A DNA stretch of 64,000 nt. Origin: Pedobacter steynii. Lineage in GTDB: Bacteria; Bacteroidota; Bacteroidia; Sphingobacteriales; Sphingobacteriaceae. Made by a program: the position numbers and the translations under genes. Under the pieces are notes generated by a model. The model was not told the origin of the DNA. It saw only the letters and a list, made by a program, of their open reading frames with translations, and did no database searches. Of the stretch, positions 17,216-26,423 are shown piece after piece. Every line of letters begins with the position of its first letter. The first letter of the stretch is position 1. The stretch spans positions 620,001 through 684,000 of the forward strand of contig NZ_FNGY01000001.1 in the NCBI RefSeq assembly GCF_900103665.1, given 5' to 3'.

Positions 17216-18790
17216 TCAGAGGACTCTTAACCTTTCTAGTAAAGAGTTGAATCCTTCCTTTAGTACCTTGTTTTCAGTATGAATATGGTCTTTTAGGTAT
17301 TGCTCAAGCATCCAGCTCCTTGTCTCACTATTGTTTATTTTGAGTTTCATCAACTCTGTGATTGATTGGCCTTCTCCTAAAATGCTTCCAAGTGAGTCTA
17401 TATCGGAAATAGAGGCAAGCTGTAGGTTTTTAGTCAGTTTGCCATATTGTTCATCCAACATTGGAAGTAAATATGAATTAAGTACAAATATGTCTTCATA
17501 TCCCGCCAAAATGCTGATAACTTCACTGACAAATTTAAATCTTGGATCACCTGTTTGATTTAGCAGGATGCGGTTACGGAATTCATACAGCTGAATCACT
17601 GCTTTTTTAAAACTCCCAGCCTTGATCTCCTGTTCCATTGTGGCTTCATCAAAGAAAGCCCTTGATTTTAGGGTAAGTAATGAGGTTTTTACTTCGATAA
17701 CAATACAGGTGTTTCCCTGGATGAGGGCGAAATCTGGTAGTTTTTCTCCCGATTTGTTTTCAAAGTCTTCATCCAGATCTATAAGCAGGGTATCTCCATT
17801 TGCCTGCATGAGCTGTGTTTTGACATAAGCACGATAGACATCGCCAAAGTAAACTCTAAAAGCATTTTGTTTCATTTTACCGGCTGCCTGACCAAGCTGT
17901 TGCTCTTTGTCCGCCAAGAGGTAAAATATGCCTGTGCTGGCTCTATCCAGTAGGTATTTAGACTGGGGAACCACGTAAGCTCCTTTTTTTAGTGTGGAAG
18001 AGGCCTCTACTTTAATAGCTGGCATTTGAAGTAAGGGCTCCAGGAAATAGGTGTCAAAAAGTTTGCTCGGAACTTTCCAGTTTTCACCCCGGATGATTCT
18101 TTTATAGTCTTCGGATGTACCTGAGGATAGTTTTAAAAACGCTTGTTGTGTAGCATCATTGGCGTATTTATCCAGAGGGCTTTCTATTTCAAGATTATAG
18201 TCTATTGAACCATCACATTTGATCCATAAGGCCAGACCCGTGGTTATAAATTCCATAACGTTGATGTCGAAATATTCTGTCAGCTTTTGATTTATTGAAT
18301 AGTTTCCGTTTACGGATTGTGGCAGCATTTCAAATAACAACAATGCCCTTCCAATAAGACTCAACCTATTACCTTGTAATGGAAACTGGGTTTGTCCTAT
18401 CCTTCCTAAAATATTATTTGTTAAATTAGAAGAAGCATTTTTTAACTGATCCTCTAATTCAGGATCATAGCTAGCTCCAGCTACATCAAGCGCAAAAGGC
18501 AGTGAATTGTCTAATAGCGACAATGGTTTTCCACGGTAGTCGTTAGTTCCCGAAAGCAAAAGTAACCTTGCCAGACGAGTTGCACTTGTGTAGATGTTAA
18601 ACCTCATTCCAGGTTGAGTAGCACGGCCGAGCCAGATGGCTACCTCTTTAGGAATATCATCGGTTTGCAAATGTGCCGAACCATATTTAAGAGCTGCATT
18701 AACAGCCCCGATTAAATAAAGGCTGTCAGAAAGCTGGTACTTCTTAAGATATTGATAAGCTTCTAGAAGCGTGTAGGATTTAGGCTTCAT
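17216..18790 (-). CDS. Uncharacterised PD-(D/E)XK nuclease-like protein in defence island
   Basis: The protein has 524 residues, with no signal peptide or membrane segment. Residues ~315-385 carry a restriction-nuclease-like core: FGDVYRAYV (helix), Asp353 in LPDFALIQGN, and Glu366-x-Lys368 in VIEVKTS. This is the D...ExK arrangement of PD-(D/E)XK enzymes. The first 300 residues are helical and unrecognised. The gene follows the CoiA-like gene at 18872-20530 (81 bases, same strand), and the Hachiman genes lie beyond. I infer a nucleic-acid-targeting defence role. A housekeeping nuclease with no defence role cannot be excluded. Confidence 0.6.
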   Translation of the reverse strand: MKPKSYTLLEAYQYLKKYQLSDSLYLIGAVNAALKYGSAHLQTDDIPKEVAIWLGRATQPGMRFNIYTSATRLARLLLLSGTNDYRGKPLSLLDNSLPFALDVAGASYDPELEDQLKNASSNLTNNILGRIGQTQFPLQGNRLSLIGRALLLFEMLPQSVNGNYSINQKLTEYFDINVMEFITTGLALWIKCDGSIDYNLEIESPLDKYANDATQQAFLKLSSGTSEDYKRIIRGENWKVPSKLFDTYFLEPLLQMPAIKVEASSTLKKGAYVVPQSKYLLDRASTGIFYLLADKEQQLGQAAGKMKQNAFRVYFGDVYRAYVKTQLMQANGDTLLIDLDEDFENKSGEKLPDFALIQGNTCIVIEVKTSLLTLKSRAFFDEATMEQEIKAGSFKKAVIQLYEFRNRILLNQTGDPRFKFVSEVISILAGYEDIFVLNSYLLPMLDEQYGKLTKNLQLASISDIDSLGSILGEGQSITELMKLKINNSETRSWMLEQYLKDHIHTENKVLKEGFNSLLERLRVL

Positions 18791-18871
18791 TGTTCTTTTA
18801 CTTTGCAGATTTTTGCTTCCGGTAATTGGGGCTCAAGAGTTTATGATCTTTTTACTATTGATGGATTCAAG

Positions 18872-20530
18872 TTAAAAATATACTTCCGGGTAAAGATCAA
18901 CCAATAGTTCTAGCACTTCTTTCTGTTGTTCCGGCATGTTGAGTTGATATTCTGCAACTTTTTTTTGAAAATTTCCCTTTTTATCATGAGCAACAATTAC
19001 ATCTGTAAGTTTGTAGTATTCAAAGGCCTCTTGAATATATTCCCAATTCCGTTTATAGCTGATCACTACGTTCATGGCAAAGGCAAGCCAACCAGGCAAT
19101 CTGGTGCCAATGATCTTTTTTTGCTTTGCACTTTCTATTATGGTGATGAGCCTAGCATTTCGGAAAACTTGCGTCGAAAGTCCTTTTTCTGAAAGACTGT
19201 TGCAACATTTTAATAAAACGATGTCCGCTTCAATATCTTGTTGGGGCGGATGAGGCCTGGTTTCATAAAAATCAATATCTCTCTGGCTTAAATTATAACC
19301 TCGTTGAAAAAGAAAAGGAAGAAGCGTATTCTTATGATTGTAAAGGCAGGGATTATTGAGTAATTCCTGTAACGTGGTTGTGCCATCCAGATTAGTTTTA
19401 TTTACATCGAATTCAATACGTTGTTCTGCCAACAAAAAATTGATAAAAGAAAAGTCACCGTTTATTGCAGCACTTAAGTAGTAATTTAATTGGGTCTTTT
19501 GTTTATGGACTTTGTCGAAGCTTAACTTTTGATTCAATACATATAAATCACCGTCACTAAACCCATCTAATATAGATGGAAACTTATAAAAGTCATATTG
19601 ATTTCTGCGGTAAGTTGCCATTTTGCTTATTAGATCGCTAACTTTTTGCTGACTTCTTTGACGATATTCTTGGTCCTGTTTTTCCTGGGCTTTTTGACGG
19701 ATACTTTCTTCTATTTCTTCAAGTCGTATCTGTTCTGATTTTAATTTTTTTGCATAATCCAGATAATAAACCTGAAGCTCCTGGGAACAGAACCTTAATT
19801 GATCAAATGTGAGTGACCTGGAGGTCCAGGGGCTATGGAGTTGATTTTTTTCGTTGATATAAGGTGATTTGTAGGTGCAGACCAGTCTCATTTCAATACT
19901 GGTCTCATCTAGTTTAAAAAAGTTTTGGTAAGAACTTAGATATTTAATGTCTCTTTCTGTATGGCTCTGACCCTTCACATCAAAAGCATCCAGAATCCAG
20001 ACAAGATATATTCCTTTTTTACGATAGAAATCCCGGCGATCTAGGATGTAGCGGAATGAAAGCGCTGAGAGCTGGATTTCAAAAACTATCTCTTTTCCCT
20101 GATATTTGCAATATACATCAGGCCGACGTTTTTCTTTCCCATGAAATAAATAGTGAGTATCCGCAAAGACAGAATCTTTTTCAACCCCATCAGTAACTTT
20201 CAAAAGTTCAGCAATTTTGTTTTTTAGATCACGATGCCTTGGGCTTTCTTTTGCTGTTAATGTGTCATTATAAAGTGTTAGCTCAAGGCTTGAAAACTTC
20301 TTGTCTTTCAGTATGCAACTCCCAGCATTTGGCCCATGCCTAAAAAAGAGCCGATCAAATTTACTTGCTGTGATATATAAAGATTGGTCGCATTCGTAAC
20401 AAAATAATTTTTTACGACTATACTCTTCCCTTATTGCGAAAGCGTCACGAGTGTTGAAGAACACATCATCTGCGTCTAAAAAAATGCCTGCTTGTTTATC
20501 AAATGCCAGTTTAATAGCACGTTCTTTCAC
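18872..20530 (-). CDS. CoiA-like/DUF6035-like protein with zinc knuckle and PD-(D/E)XK-type core
   Basis: The protein has 552 residues. A putative zinc site is formed by Cys44 and Cys47 (CYECD), His65 and Cys72. A nuclease-like core follows, with Asp138 (RRPDVY) and Glu151-x-Gln153 (FEIQLS), the form found in CoiA-type competence proteins and DUF6035-type proteins, with glutamine in place of the usual lysine. Residues ~260-310 are a charged coiled coil (EEIEESIRQKAQEKQDQEYRQ). The C-terminal half is helical and unrecognised, with ankyrin-like spacing in places (INGDFSFINFLL, NLDGTTTLQELL). It is transcribed away from Hachiman and precedes the nuclease-like gene at 17216-18790. A DNA-binding or DNA-cleaving defence function is likely but unproven. 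Confidence 0.6.
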   Translation of the reverse strand: MKERAIKLAFDKQAGIFLDADDVFFNTRDAFAIREEYSRKKLFCYECDQSLYITASKFDRLFFRHGPNAGSCILKDKKFSSLELTLYNDTLTAKESPRHRDLKNKIAELLKVTDGVEKDSVFADTHYLFHGKEKRRPDVYCKYQGKEIVFEIQLSALSFRYILDRRDFYRKKGIYLVWILDAFDVKGQSHTERDIKYLSSYQNFFKLDETSIEMRLVCTYKSPYINEKNQLHSPWTSRSLTFDQLRFCSQELQVYYLDYAKKLKSEQIRLEEIEESIRQKAQEKQDQEYRQRSQQKVSDLISKMATYRRNQYDFYKFPSILDGFSDGDLYVLNQKLSFDKVHKQKTQLNYYLSAAINGDFSFINFLLAEQRIEFDVNKTNLDGTTTLQELLNNPCLYNHKNTLLPFLFQRGYNLSQRDIDFYETRPHPPQQDIEADIVLLKCCNSLSEKGLSTQVFRNARLITIIESAKQKKIIGTRLPGWLAFAMNVVISYKRNWEYIQEAFEYYKLTDVIVAHDKKGNFQKKVAEYQLNMPEQQKEVLELLVDLYPEVYF

Positions 20531-20769
20531 ATTCTTATGTTTTACTTGTAAGTAGTTGCCCCTTTTACGAAGTTACTGAACCATTAATAGATATTTACGC
20601 TTTCTTTTCCACAGATTATTTTTTTTAGTAATTTGATAAATGCGGTGTTTTTAGAATTTTGCAGCGTTAATATTTCTTGATAACAAAAAAAATATAATAA
20701 TAAATCTATATAAATTAGGTGAGTGTATTAATTTTTATATGCATTTTAGGACTAACGCAATCTAACCAA
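20531..20769. other. AT-rich divergent promoter region between the CoiA-like gene and hamA
   Basis: This 239-base gap separates two divergent defence transcripts. It is very AT-rich with long A-runs near 20685-20700. I see no perfect TAnnTTTG box. The in-frame GTG at 20719 falls within it and is not used as the hamA start. Confidence 0.4.
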
Positions 20770-21699
20770 ATGATAAAAACTTCCATACAGAATGATTTTT
20801 TAGATCTTTTTTATGCTGATATAAGCGATTATCAACTTGAAAACTCTAATAAGCTAAATCTTTTTACGCTGAAAATTGCAAATAATAGTTTTGCTTATGG
20901 TGATTTGGTTGAACTTTTAGGTAATAAACTCTACCATTTTGCGCTATCAAGAACAGAAGTAGAATCTTTAAAGCAAAAGGATGAACTCAATACCCTGATT
21001 AAAAAATCTAAAGACAAATTAAGGGAATATGTCGAAAAAGAGAGAGCAGATCCCAAAGCATCAAATGGTGAGGGAGGGGAGCTTGGCGAATTGTTATTAT
21101 ATTGCTTACTGGAGTGTCATCTAAATGCACCAAAAATTTTAAGTAAACTAGAGGTTAAAACATCAAATCAGATGTATGTTCATGGTGCTGATGGTGTTCA
21201 TTTATTGAAAATTTCGGATAAGGATTATCAATTGGTATTTGGTGAATCTAAATTACATGCCAACCTTACACAAGGCATTTACCAAGCCTTTTCCTCTATA
21301 GCTAGTTTATTAGAAGACAGAAAAAATAAGCTGAACTTTGAATTAGATTTGGTCAACAGTCAGTTAGTTAAAGAAGTGTTTGATGATTCTGCATATCAAA
21401 CGCTGAAGAAAATCTTACTCCCTAGCGCTAAGGAGGATACTACCTATATGGATCATTCATTTGGAATATTTCTGGGATTTGATTTGGAGATCACCAAAGA
21501 TGAGCTTCAAAAATCAAATTCCGATTTCAGGATTCATATTAGAGATAAAATTAAAGCCGAGTTGGAGGGCAGTATCGCTTCTATCAATTATCAAATTAAA
21601 AAAGCTGAATTTGTCGGTTATAGCTTTTATGTCTACGTCATTCCTTTTAGTAGTCTTGCCGACACCCGAATCGACATTATTAATCAACTGACAAAATGA
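20770..21699 (+). CDS. hamA: HamA, nuclease subunit of Hachiman defence system
   Basis: The protein has 309 residues from ATG 20770. An in-frame GTG at 20719 would add an unlikely 17-residue hydrophobic extension. It belongs to the DUF1837 (HamA) family: an N-terminal region of ~100 residues, then GEGGELGELLLYCLLE, which supplies the first acidic residues. GADGVH (Asp141) and FGESKLH (Glu159-x-Lys161) then complete a PD-(D/E)XK-type active site. In characterised Hachiman, HamA is a DNA nuclease held in check by the helicase HamB until it is triggered. The stop codon overlaps the HamB start (ATGA), as expected for a stoichiometric complex. Confidence 0.85.
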   Translation: MIKTSIQNDFLDLFYADISDYQLENSNKLNLFTLKIANNSFAYGDLVELLGNKLYHFALSRTEVESLKQKDELNTLIKKSKDKLREYVEKERADPKASNGEGGELGELLLYCLLECHLNAPKILSKLEVKTSNQMYVHGADGVHLLKISDKDYQLVFGESKLHANLTQGIYQAFSSIASLLEDRKNKLNFELDLVNSQLVKEVFDDSAYQTLKKILLPSAKEDTTYMDHSFGIFLGFDLEITKDELQKSNSDFRIHIRDKIKAELEGSIASINYQIKKAEFVGYSFYVYVIPFSSLADTRIDIINQLTK

Positions 21700-24284
21700 G
21701 CACTGCTTTAATTGATAAACTTACTGTTGAGATATTACATGAGCCTTATTTTTATGGATTATTGGATAAATGTGCACAAGCAAACGCGTCTGCAAACTTT
21801 AACTTCGATGGTAAACTTGATGATCATGTTGAAATGTTATCGAATAAAGAGCTGAAGGACTCACTACGATATGCCGATTTACTTTCTAATTCTGATGATG
21901 TAGAGGCGAGAAGGTATGCTTATCAAATTATCACTCATTTAAATTCCACTTTCTCATCGAATGTTTTTTACAGAACAGTGGCCAAGGCCGTTTATTCGAA
22001 ATTAGGCAATTTCCCAGCTATAAACTATTTGGAAGAAAAGAATGAAAACCTAGCTGAGATTCCATTCTATAGGATTTTGCAGATGGAATCCAAAAAAATT
22101 TTACAAGCAGTACCTTACCAAAAAGATCTGGTATTTACAGATGCTCAATATCAGCTCTATTCCAAGTTGGTTAGCAGTACTGAATTTAGCTTTTCTGGTC
22201 CTACCTCTATGGGTAAATCTTTTATTATTAAAGCCTTTATAAAAAAAATCATTCGAAACGCTCCAAGGGAAAATATGGTAATTATAGTACCCACCAGGGC
22301 ATTAATTAATCAATTTGCACTTGACCTAAAGAATGATTTGAATGCAGATTTGAAGACTTTTAAATATAAGATTATTACCAATTCCAGTGTAAACGAACTG
22401 ACAGAAGAGAGTTTTAATTATATAATGGTGCTGACCCCTGAGCGATTAATTTCATTCTTAGGTAATGACCATCAAACCTCAGTTGGTTTTTTGTTCGTAG
22501 ATGAGGCACATAAGTTAGCACAACAAAAAGACACCAGAAGTATTACTACCTATGCAGCGATTGAAAAATCCTTGATTAAATATGGGCAAAATCTGAAACT
22601 TTATTTTTCTTCTCCTAATGTTTCCAATCCTGAGGTATTTCTGAATCTTTTCGATCGGAATTCCATCGGTAATATCTTTAAAACCAGTGAATCACCGGTT
22701 ACGCAAAACATCTATTTTGTAGATTTAATCGAAAAACGTTTAGAGACCATCCAAAAAAGTGTAGTCCAAAATAGATTATTGCCTTTTGATGAACGCCTTG
22801 AGACAGTTGTTGACGTGATCACCTATTTAGGACGAGGGCAAAATAATCTAATCTATAATAATAGTAAACAGAAGACGATAAATTTGGCTAAAACATTCGC
22901 TGACTCCCGTCCCGCTAATAATGATCTTCATCCTGAGGTGCAAAAGGCTATTGTCCAAATCAAAGAATACGTTCATTCTGATTATTATTTAGCAGATTTA
23001 TTGACTAAAGGGGTAGCTTATCATCATGGACGATTACCTCAGCTCATCAGAAACCTGGTAGAGTATTTATATAAAAATGAATTAGTAACCTATGTTTTCT
23101 GTACTTCAACATTATTGGAAGGTGTAAATATGCCTACAAAGAATTTGTTTGTACTCAACAACAAAAATGGTCGCAATAAACTAGAGGAAATAGATTTTTG
23201 GAACCTTGTGGGACGCGCAGGACGTTTAAATGTGGAACTATCAGGTAATATTTATTGTATCCGACACGATGACTGCAATTGGGATAATAAAGATTCAATT
23301 TTACAGAAGAAGGAGATTAAGATTACTCCTACTGTGATTTCTCGCATTGATGCAAATTTGAAAAAAATCGAGAAGATTCTACAAGAGGAATCAATTTCTG
23401 GTACACAGGTAGAAAAAGATGTATTGAAATATATCGCCAATATCATCTCCATAGATAGTTTGCAAACAAAGTCTACTTATCAAAGTCCCATTATTAATAA
23501 GCTGATTGCAGATAAAAAAGAAGCGATTATTGATTTAGCAAAAAAGAAGGGGCAGAATATTACTGTGCCGTTTAATGTATTAAATAGCAATCCCTCAATT
23601 AATATTAATATCCAGCAGCTGGTATATGATCGCCTAGTAAAAGACCACAAAAACGGTATTAGTATTCTATTACCAAATAGTAATAGTGAGGGATTTTATG
23701 AAACCTGTAAATCACTACTCGAAAAATTCCATGTACTTTACAACTGGCCTGATGCTGAAAAGAAGTTGAATAATATAAATAGCATGTCCTACTACGCAAC
23801 TTTGATGACTCAATGGATTAAAGGATTTAATTTAAATCAGATCATTCAGCAATCAATTGATTATTATACGAATGCTAAAGCTAACGTGGAAGTTGACTTC
23901 AGTACTTATGTTCCGTTTGAAGAAGGTAATGTTAAACACATGAATATCGTCATAGAAAATGTAATCGATGATATTGAGTACGTTCTACGTTTTTTATTGG
24001 AAAAATATTTTAATCACTACTATCAGATGTTGTTGAGTATTTTGGGAGAGGATAAGGCTGGAGAGAATTGGGCAAATTTATTAGAATACGGAACACAGAA
24101 CAGAACTGTAATTGCCTTACAAAATGTTGGTTTGTCTCGTCATACGGCATTGTCAATCTTCGCTCGGGGTAGAATATATCTAAATGTTGAAGAGGGGAGG
24201 TTGAAGGGGGTAAATAAAGAAGGTCTTATAAGTCTATTTAAACACAACTCGATTGAATATGATGAAATTAATAAGATGCTTTAG
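21696..24284 (+). CDS. hamB: HamB, DExH helicase subunit of Hachiman defence system
   Basis: The protein has 862 residues. Superfamily 2 motifs occur in order: Walker A GPTSMGKS (168-175), Ia PTRALINQ, Ib TPERL, Walker B DEAH (269-272), a variant motif III (SSP), motif IV/V region CTSTLLEGVNMP and motif VI VGRAGR (~505-510). It resembles the Ski2-like/HamB family. The C-terminal ~300 residues are helical. Known Hachiman helicases sense damaged or phage DNA and release HamA nuclease activity, causing abortive infection. The four-base overlap with hamA and the family match make this a complete two-gene system. It converges with the ShosTA pair. Confidence 0.88.
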   Translation: MSTALIDKLTVEILHEPYFYGLLDKCAQANASANFNFDGKLDDHVEMLSNKELKDSLRYADLLSNSDDVEARRYAYQIITHLNSTFSSNVFYRTVAKAVYSKLGNFPAINYLEEKNENLAEIPFYRILQMESKKILQAVPYQKDLVFTDAQYQLYSKLVSSTEFSFSGPTSMGKSFIIKAFIKKIIRNAPRENMVIIVPTRALINQFALDLKNDLNADLKTFKYKIITNSSVNELTEESFNYIMVLTPERLISFLGNDHQTSVGFLFVDEAHKLAQQKDTRSITTYAAIEKSLIKYGQNLKLYFSSPNVSNPEVFLNLFDRNSIGNIFKTSESPVTQNIYFVDLIEKRLETIQKSVVQNRLLPFDERLETVVDVITYLGRGQNNLIYNNSKQKTINLAKTFADSRPANNDLHPEVQKAIVQIKEYVHSDYYLADLLTKGVAYHHGRLPQLIRNLVEYLYKNELVTYVFCTSTLLEGVNMPTKNLFVLNNKNGRNKLEEIDFWNLVGRAGRLNVELSGNIYCIRHDDCNWDNKDSILQKKEIKITPTVISRIDANLKKIEKILQEESISGTQVEKDVLKYIANIISIDSLQTKSTYQSPIINKLIADKKEAIIDLAKKKGQNITVPFNVLNSNPSININIQQLVYDRLVKDHKNGISILLPNSNSEGFYETCKSLLEKFHVLYNWPDAEKKLNNINSMSYYATLMTQWIKGFNLNQIIQQSIDYYTNAKANVEVDFSTYVPFEEGNVKHMNIVIENVIDDIEYVLRFLLEKYFNHYYQMLLSILGEDKAGENWANLLEYGTQNRTVIALQNVGLSRHTALSIFARGRIYLNVEEGRLKGVNKEGLISLFKHNSIEYDEINKML

Positions 24285-24413
24285 TGTTAGTCCTCTGATT
24301 TATAACTTTATTGATAAAATGAAGAATACGGAATCACCAAGCCAGTTTTAAAAAAAAAACAAAGACCAAAGATAAAAATAGGGGTAGATGGTTAAATGAC
24401 TACTATAATGAGA

Positions 24414-25061
24414 CTATTCGAAATTTTCTGGTGGAAGTTCTCTTCTGGCAATAAATAAACCATAAATTTCTGCATCTGGGAATCCAGCTTGAATTACTTC
24501 TTTACAGGCGATATAATGCGCGCCAGTAGTCAGTACGTCATCAAATAGCATAATTATGGGCTTTAAATTCGGCACTAAGGTGTCGTCGAAGCTATAGTTC
24601 TCTTTAATTTCAGCAACAGTCGGCCTTCTTTTGCCTGCTTCTTCCAAGGTGTGCGTGGCTTCAACACTTTCGTTTACCGCAATTAAATTCCTAATATCTA
24701 CCTTTTTGTTTTTAGTCGCTAGATCTAATATTTGGTTTAGACGGGTGTCGTACAATGGATCAGTTTTGCTTTTTGAAGGGGGGATTGGCACAATGGTCGT
24801 TGTTTCAAAATCTATAATTAATGGTAAAGTATTCTGAAATATCTGCCCAAGGGTTTGAATAGCTCTTTCTTTATGCGGCCACTGTGATGTCCCTTTCTTG
24901 TCCATCTTTTTTTTGAGGTTGCTGATCAAGTTATTTTCATCACTATAGGCCCATCCACTCCTTGAAGTATAAACCATTACGTAGTAACATTCGTCCTCAA
25001 TTGTTAAATGTCTGTGTGCACTTCTTACTAAATCGTCAATTGCGAGAGGGTTATAAACCAT
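24414..25061 (-). CDS. ShosT-like toxin, phosphoribosyltransferase-fold protein
   Basis: The protein has 215 residues. The PRPP-binding loop of type I phosphoribosyltransferases is clear (MLFDDVLTTGAHY), preceded by IVPIPPSKSK. The overall shape is ComF-like, but without ComF's zinc cysteines. Its start codon shares one base with the stop of the DprA-like gene (TAATG), so the two are translationally coupled. A DprA-like protein paired with a phosphoribosyltransferase protein is the composition of the ShosTA anti-phage toxin-antitoxin system, in which this subunit is the toxin. The gene order and assignment are from memory of that system. A ComF-like competence protein is the alternative, though the Hachiman neighbourhood favours defence. 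Confidence 0.7.
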   Translation of the reverse strand: MVYNPLAIDDLVRSAHRHLTIEDECYYVMVYTSRSGWAYSDENNLISNLKKKMDKKGTSQWPHKERAIQTLGQIFQNTLPLIIDFETTTIVPIPPSKSKTDPLYDTRLNQILDLATKNKKVDIRNLIAVNESVEATHTLEEAGKRRPTVAEIKENYSFDDTLVPNLKPIIMLFDDVLTTGAHYIACKEVIQAGFPDAEIYGLFIARRELPPENFE

Positions 25062-25957
25062 TAATGTTGATTTAGTACGTTAATAATATCTGAATATTCT
25101 TTAACCCTATGAGCACCTAATTTTTCATACTTCGCTGGCCAGGTTATGTTTTTATTTTGAAAACAGCTTTCTAAGATAAATAACTTCCGTCCTTGTTGTA
25201 TTGCTGCCCTGGCCTGAATTAAGGTTCCAGATGTCTCTCCAGCCTCAATAATGATTGTGGCCTCTGTCAAAGCAGACATTGTCTTATTCCTTTCAGGAAA
25301 AAACAAACGATTACCATGAATTCCCTGTTGGGTATATCTCACGAATGGAACTTGACTGATTAACAAATGTTGATTAGCGATAAAGTTTTGAAGCTCTTTA
25401 TTCTCTTTTGGATAAAAATCATGTAGCGGAGTTCCGATTACCGCAATTGTCCTTCCTTTAGCTTCAATGGCTGTTTTATGGGCAACTGTGTCTATGCCTT
25501 GGGCTAAGCCGGAAACAATAGTGAAATCATCCTGAACTAATAATTTAGCTAATTTGGCCGCGCGTTTAATACCTTCTGGGGAAGGGTTTCTACTGCCCAC
25601 GATCGCTACCGAACGCGTATTTAGATAATCTAAATTCCCGGAATAATAGAGTACCTGAACAGGTTCTTTAGCATCTTTAAGTCTGTCAGGAAAATCAAAC
25701 GTGCTTTTTATTAATAGGTTTACATTATATTTTGAATCTTTTTTTATAACCAGATCCTTGATAGTTGGTAATAATTCTGATATCTGATCAGCATTAACAA
25801 AATCCGACGGCTTGCTTCCCGGTTGACTTTTGAATAATTCCGAAAGTGATTTAAAACTAGCTTTTCTGTTGGTCCACAATGCTTCATACGCTGCAATTTC
25901 TGTTAATGGCGAAATTGAATTTCTAAAAACATTTGTCCTTTTTTTCTCGGCTATCAT
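25061..25957 (-). CDS. ShosA-like antitoxin, DprA/Smf-family protein
   Basis: The protein has 298 residues. It has the Rossmann-like DprA core: VAIVGSRNPSPEG, FTIVSGLAQGIDTVAH, IAVIGTPLHDFYPKEN, LTEATIIIEAGETSGTLIQARAAI. The canonical N-terminal SAM-like and C-terminal winged-helix domains of housekeeping DprA are not obvious. The N-terminus (~1-100) is instead a different helical region. It is the first gene of the pair, with the phosphoribosyltransferase-like toxin translated next. In ShosTA the DprA-like partner is the antitoxin. The gene is divergent from a PIN-domain gene across a 466-base gap. Confidence 0.72.
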   Translation of the reverse strand: MIAEKKRTNVFRNSISPLTEIAAYEALWTNRKASFKSLSELFKSQPGSKPSDFVNADQISELLPTIKDLVIKKDSKYNVNLLIKSTFDFPDRLKDAKEPVQVLYYSGNLDYLNTRSVAIVGSRNPSPEGIKRAAKLAKLLVQDDFTIVSGLAQGIDTVAHKTAIEAKGRTIAVIGTPLHDFYPKENKELQNFIANQHLLISQVPFVRYTQQGIHGNRLFFPERNKTMSALTEATIIIEAGETSGTLIQARAAIQQGRKLFILESCFQNKNITWPAKYEKLGAHRVKEYSDIINVLNQH

Positions 25958-26423
25958 GATTTTAAAATTTTAAACTTGTACAATTTTCTGCAAAGTTTTA
26001 ACAATGCTATAACGCTTTTATTAGAGAGATCGTTTTAATTCTGATAGTTATTATGTTCAAGTTTATTGTAAGTAAGTAATTAAATCACAAATAAACAAGA
26101 AAATGGGACCTATCTTTTTACTAACAATGTTATGTTCTCAATACTTTGTTCTGTATTGATTTGCAAAAATACTAAAAAAATTAGTAATTTACGCTGTTAG
26201 TCTGCAAAATTATCACTTTCCTGCTAATAATTGCTATAATCTGATATCAATTTCATGTCGCAAATGTTGGCCGGATTTGAAAGAGGTTGCTTAGAAGGAT
26301 ATAGGTTTATAGACACCCTTTAAAAAAATCTTCTAGAGAAGCTAACCCGCATACCTCAGTCGATATGATCATTATAAATCTATTGAGCAAGAATGAGAAA
26401 TATTAAATTATAGTGATACTTTT
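25958..26423. other. 466-base AT-rich divergent intergenic region
   Basis: No gene is seen. A small palindrome (TACTAA at 26170-26175, TTAGTA at 26181-26186) lies beside a minus-strand TATTTTTG (26171-26164) and could be an operator or promoter of the shosAT-like pair. No -33 partner was found at the right distance. Confidence 0.3.

Noticed and set aside
24414..25957. ComF/DprA competence genes
   Set aside because: The PRTase lacks the ComF zinc cysteines, the DprA lacks its usual extra domains, and the pair is coupled within a defence island; ShosTA fits better. The competence reading is not excluded.
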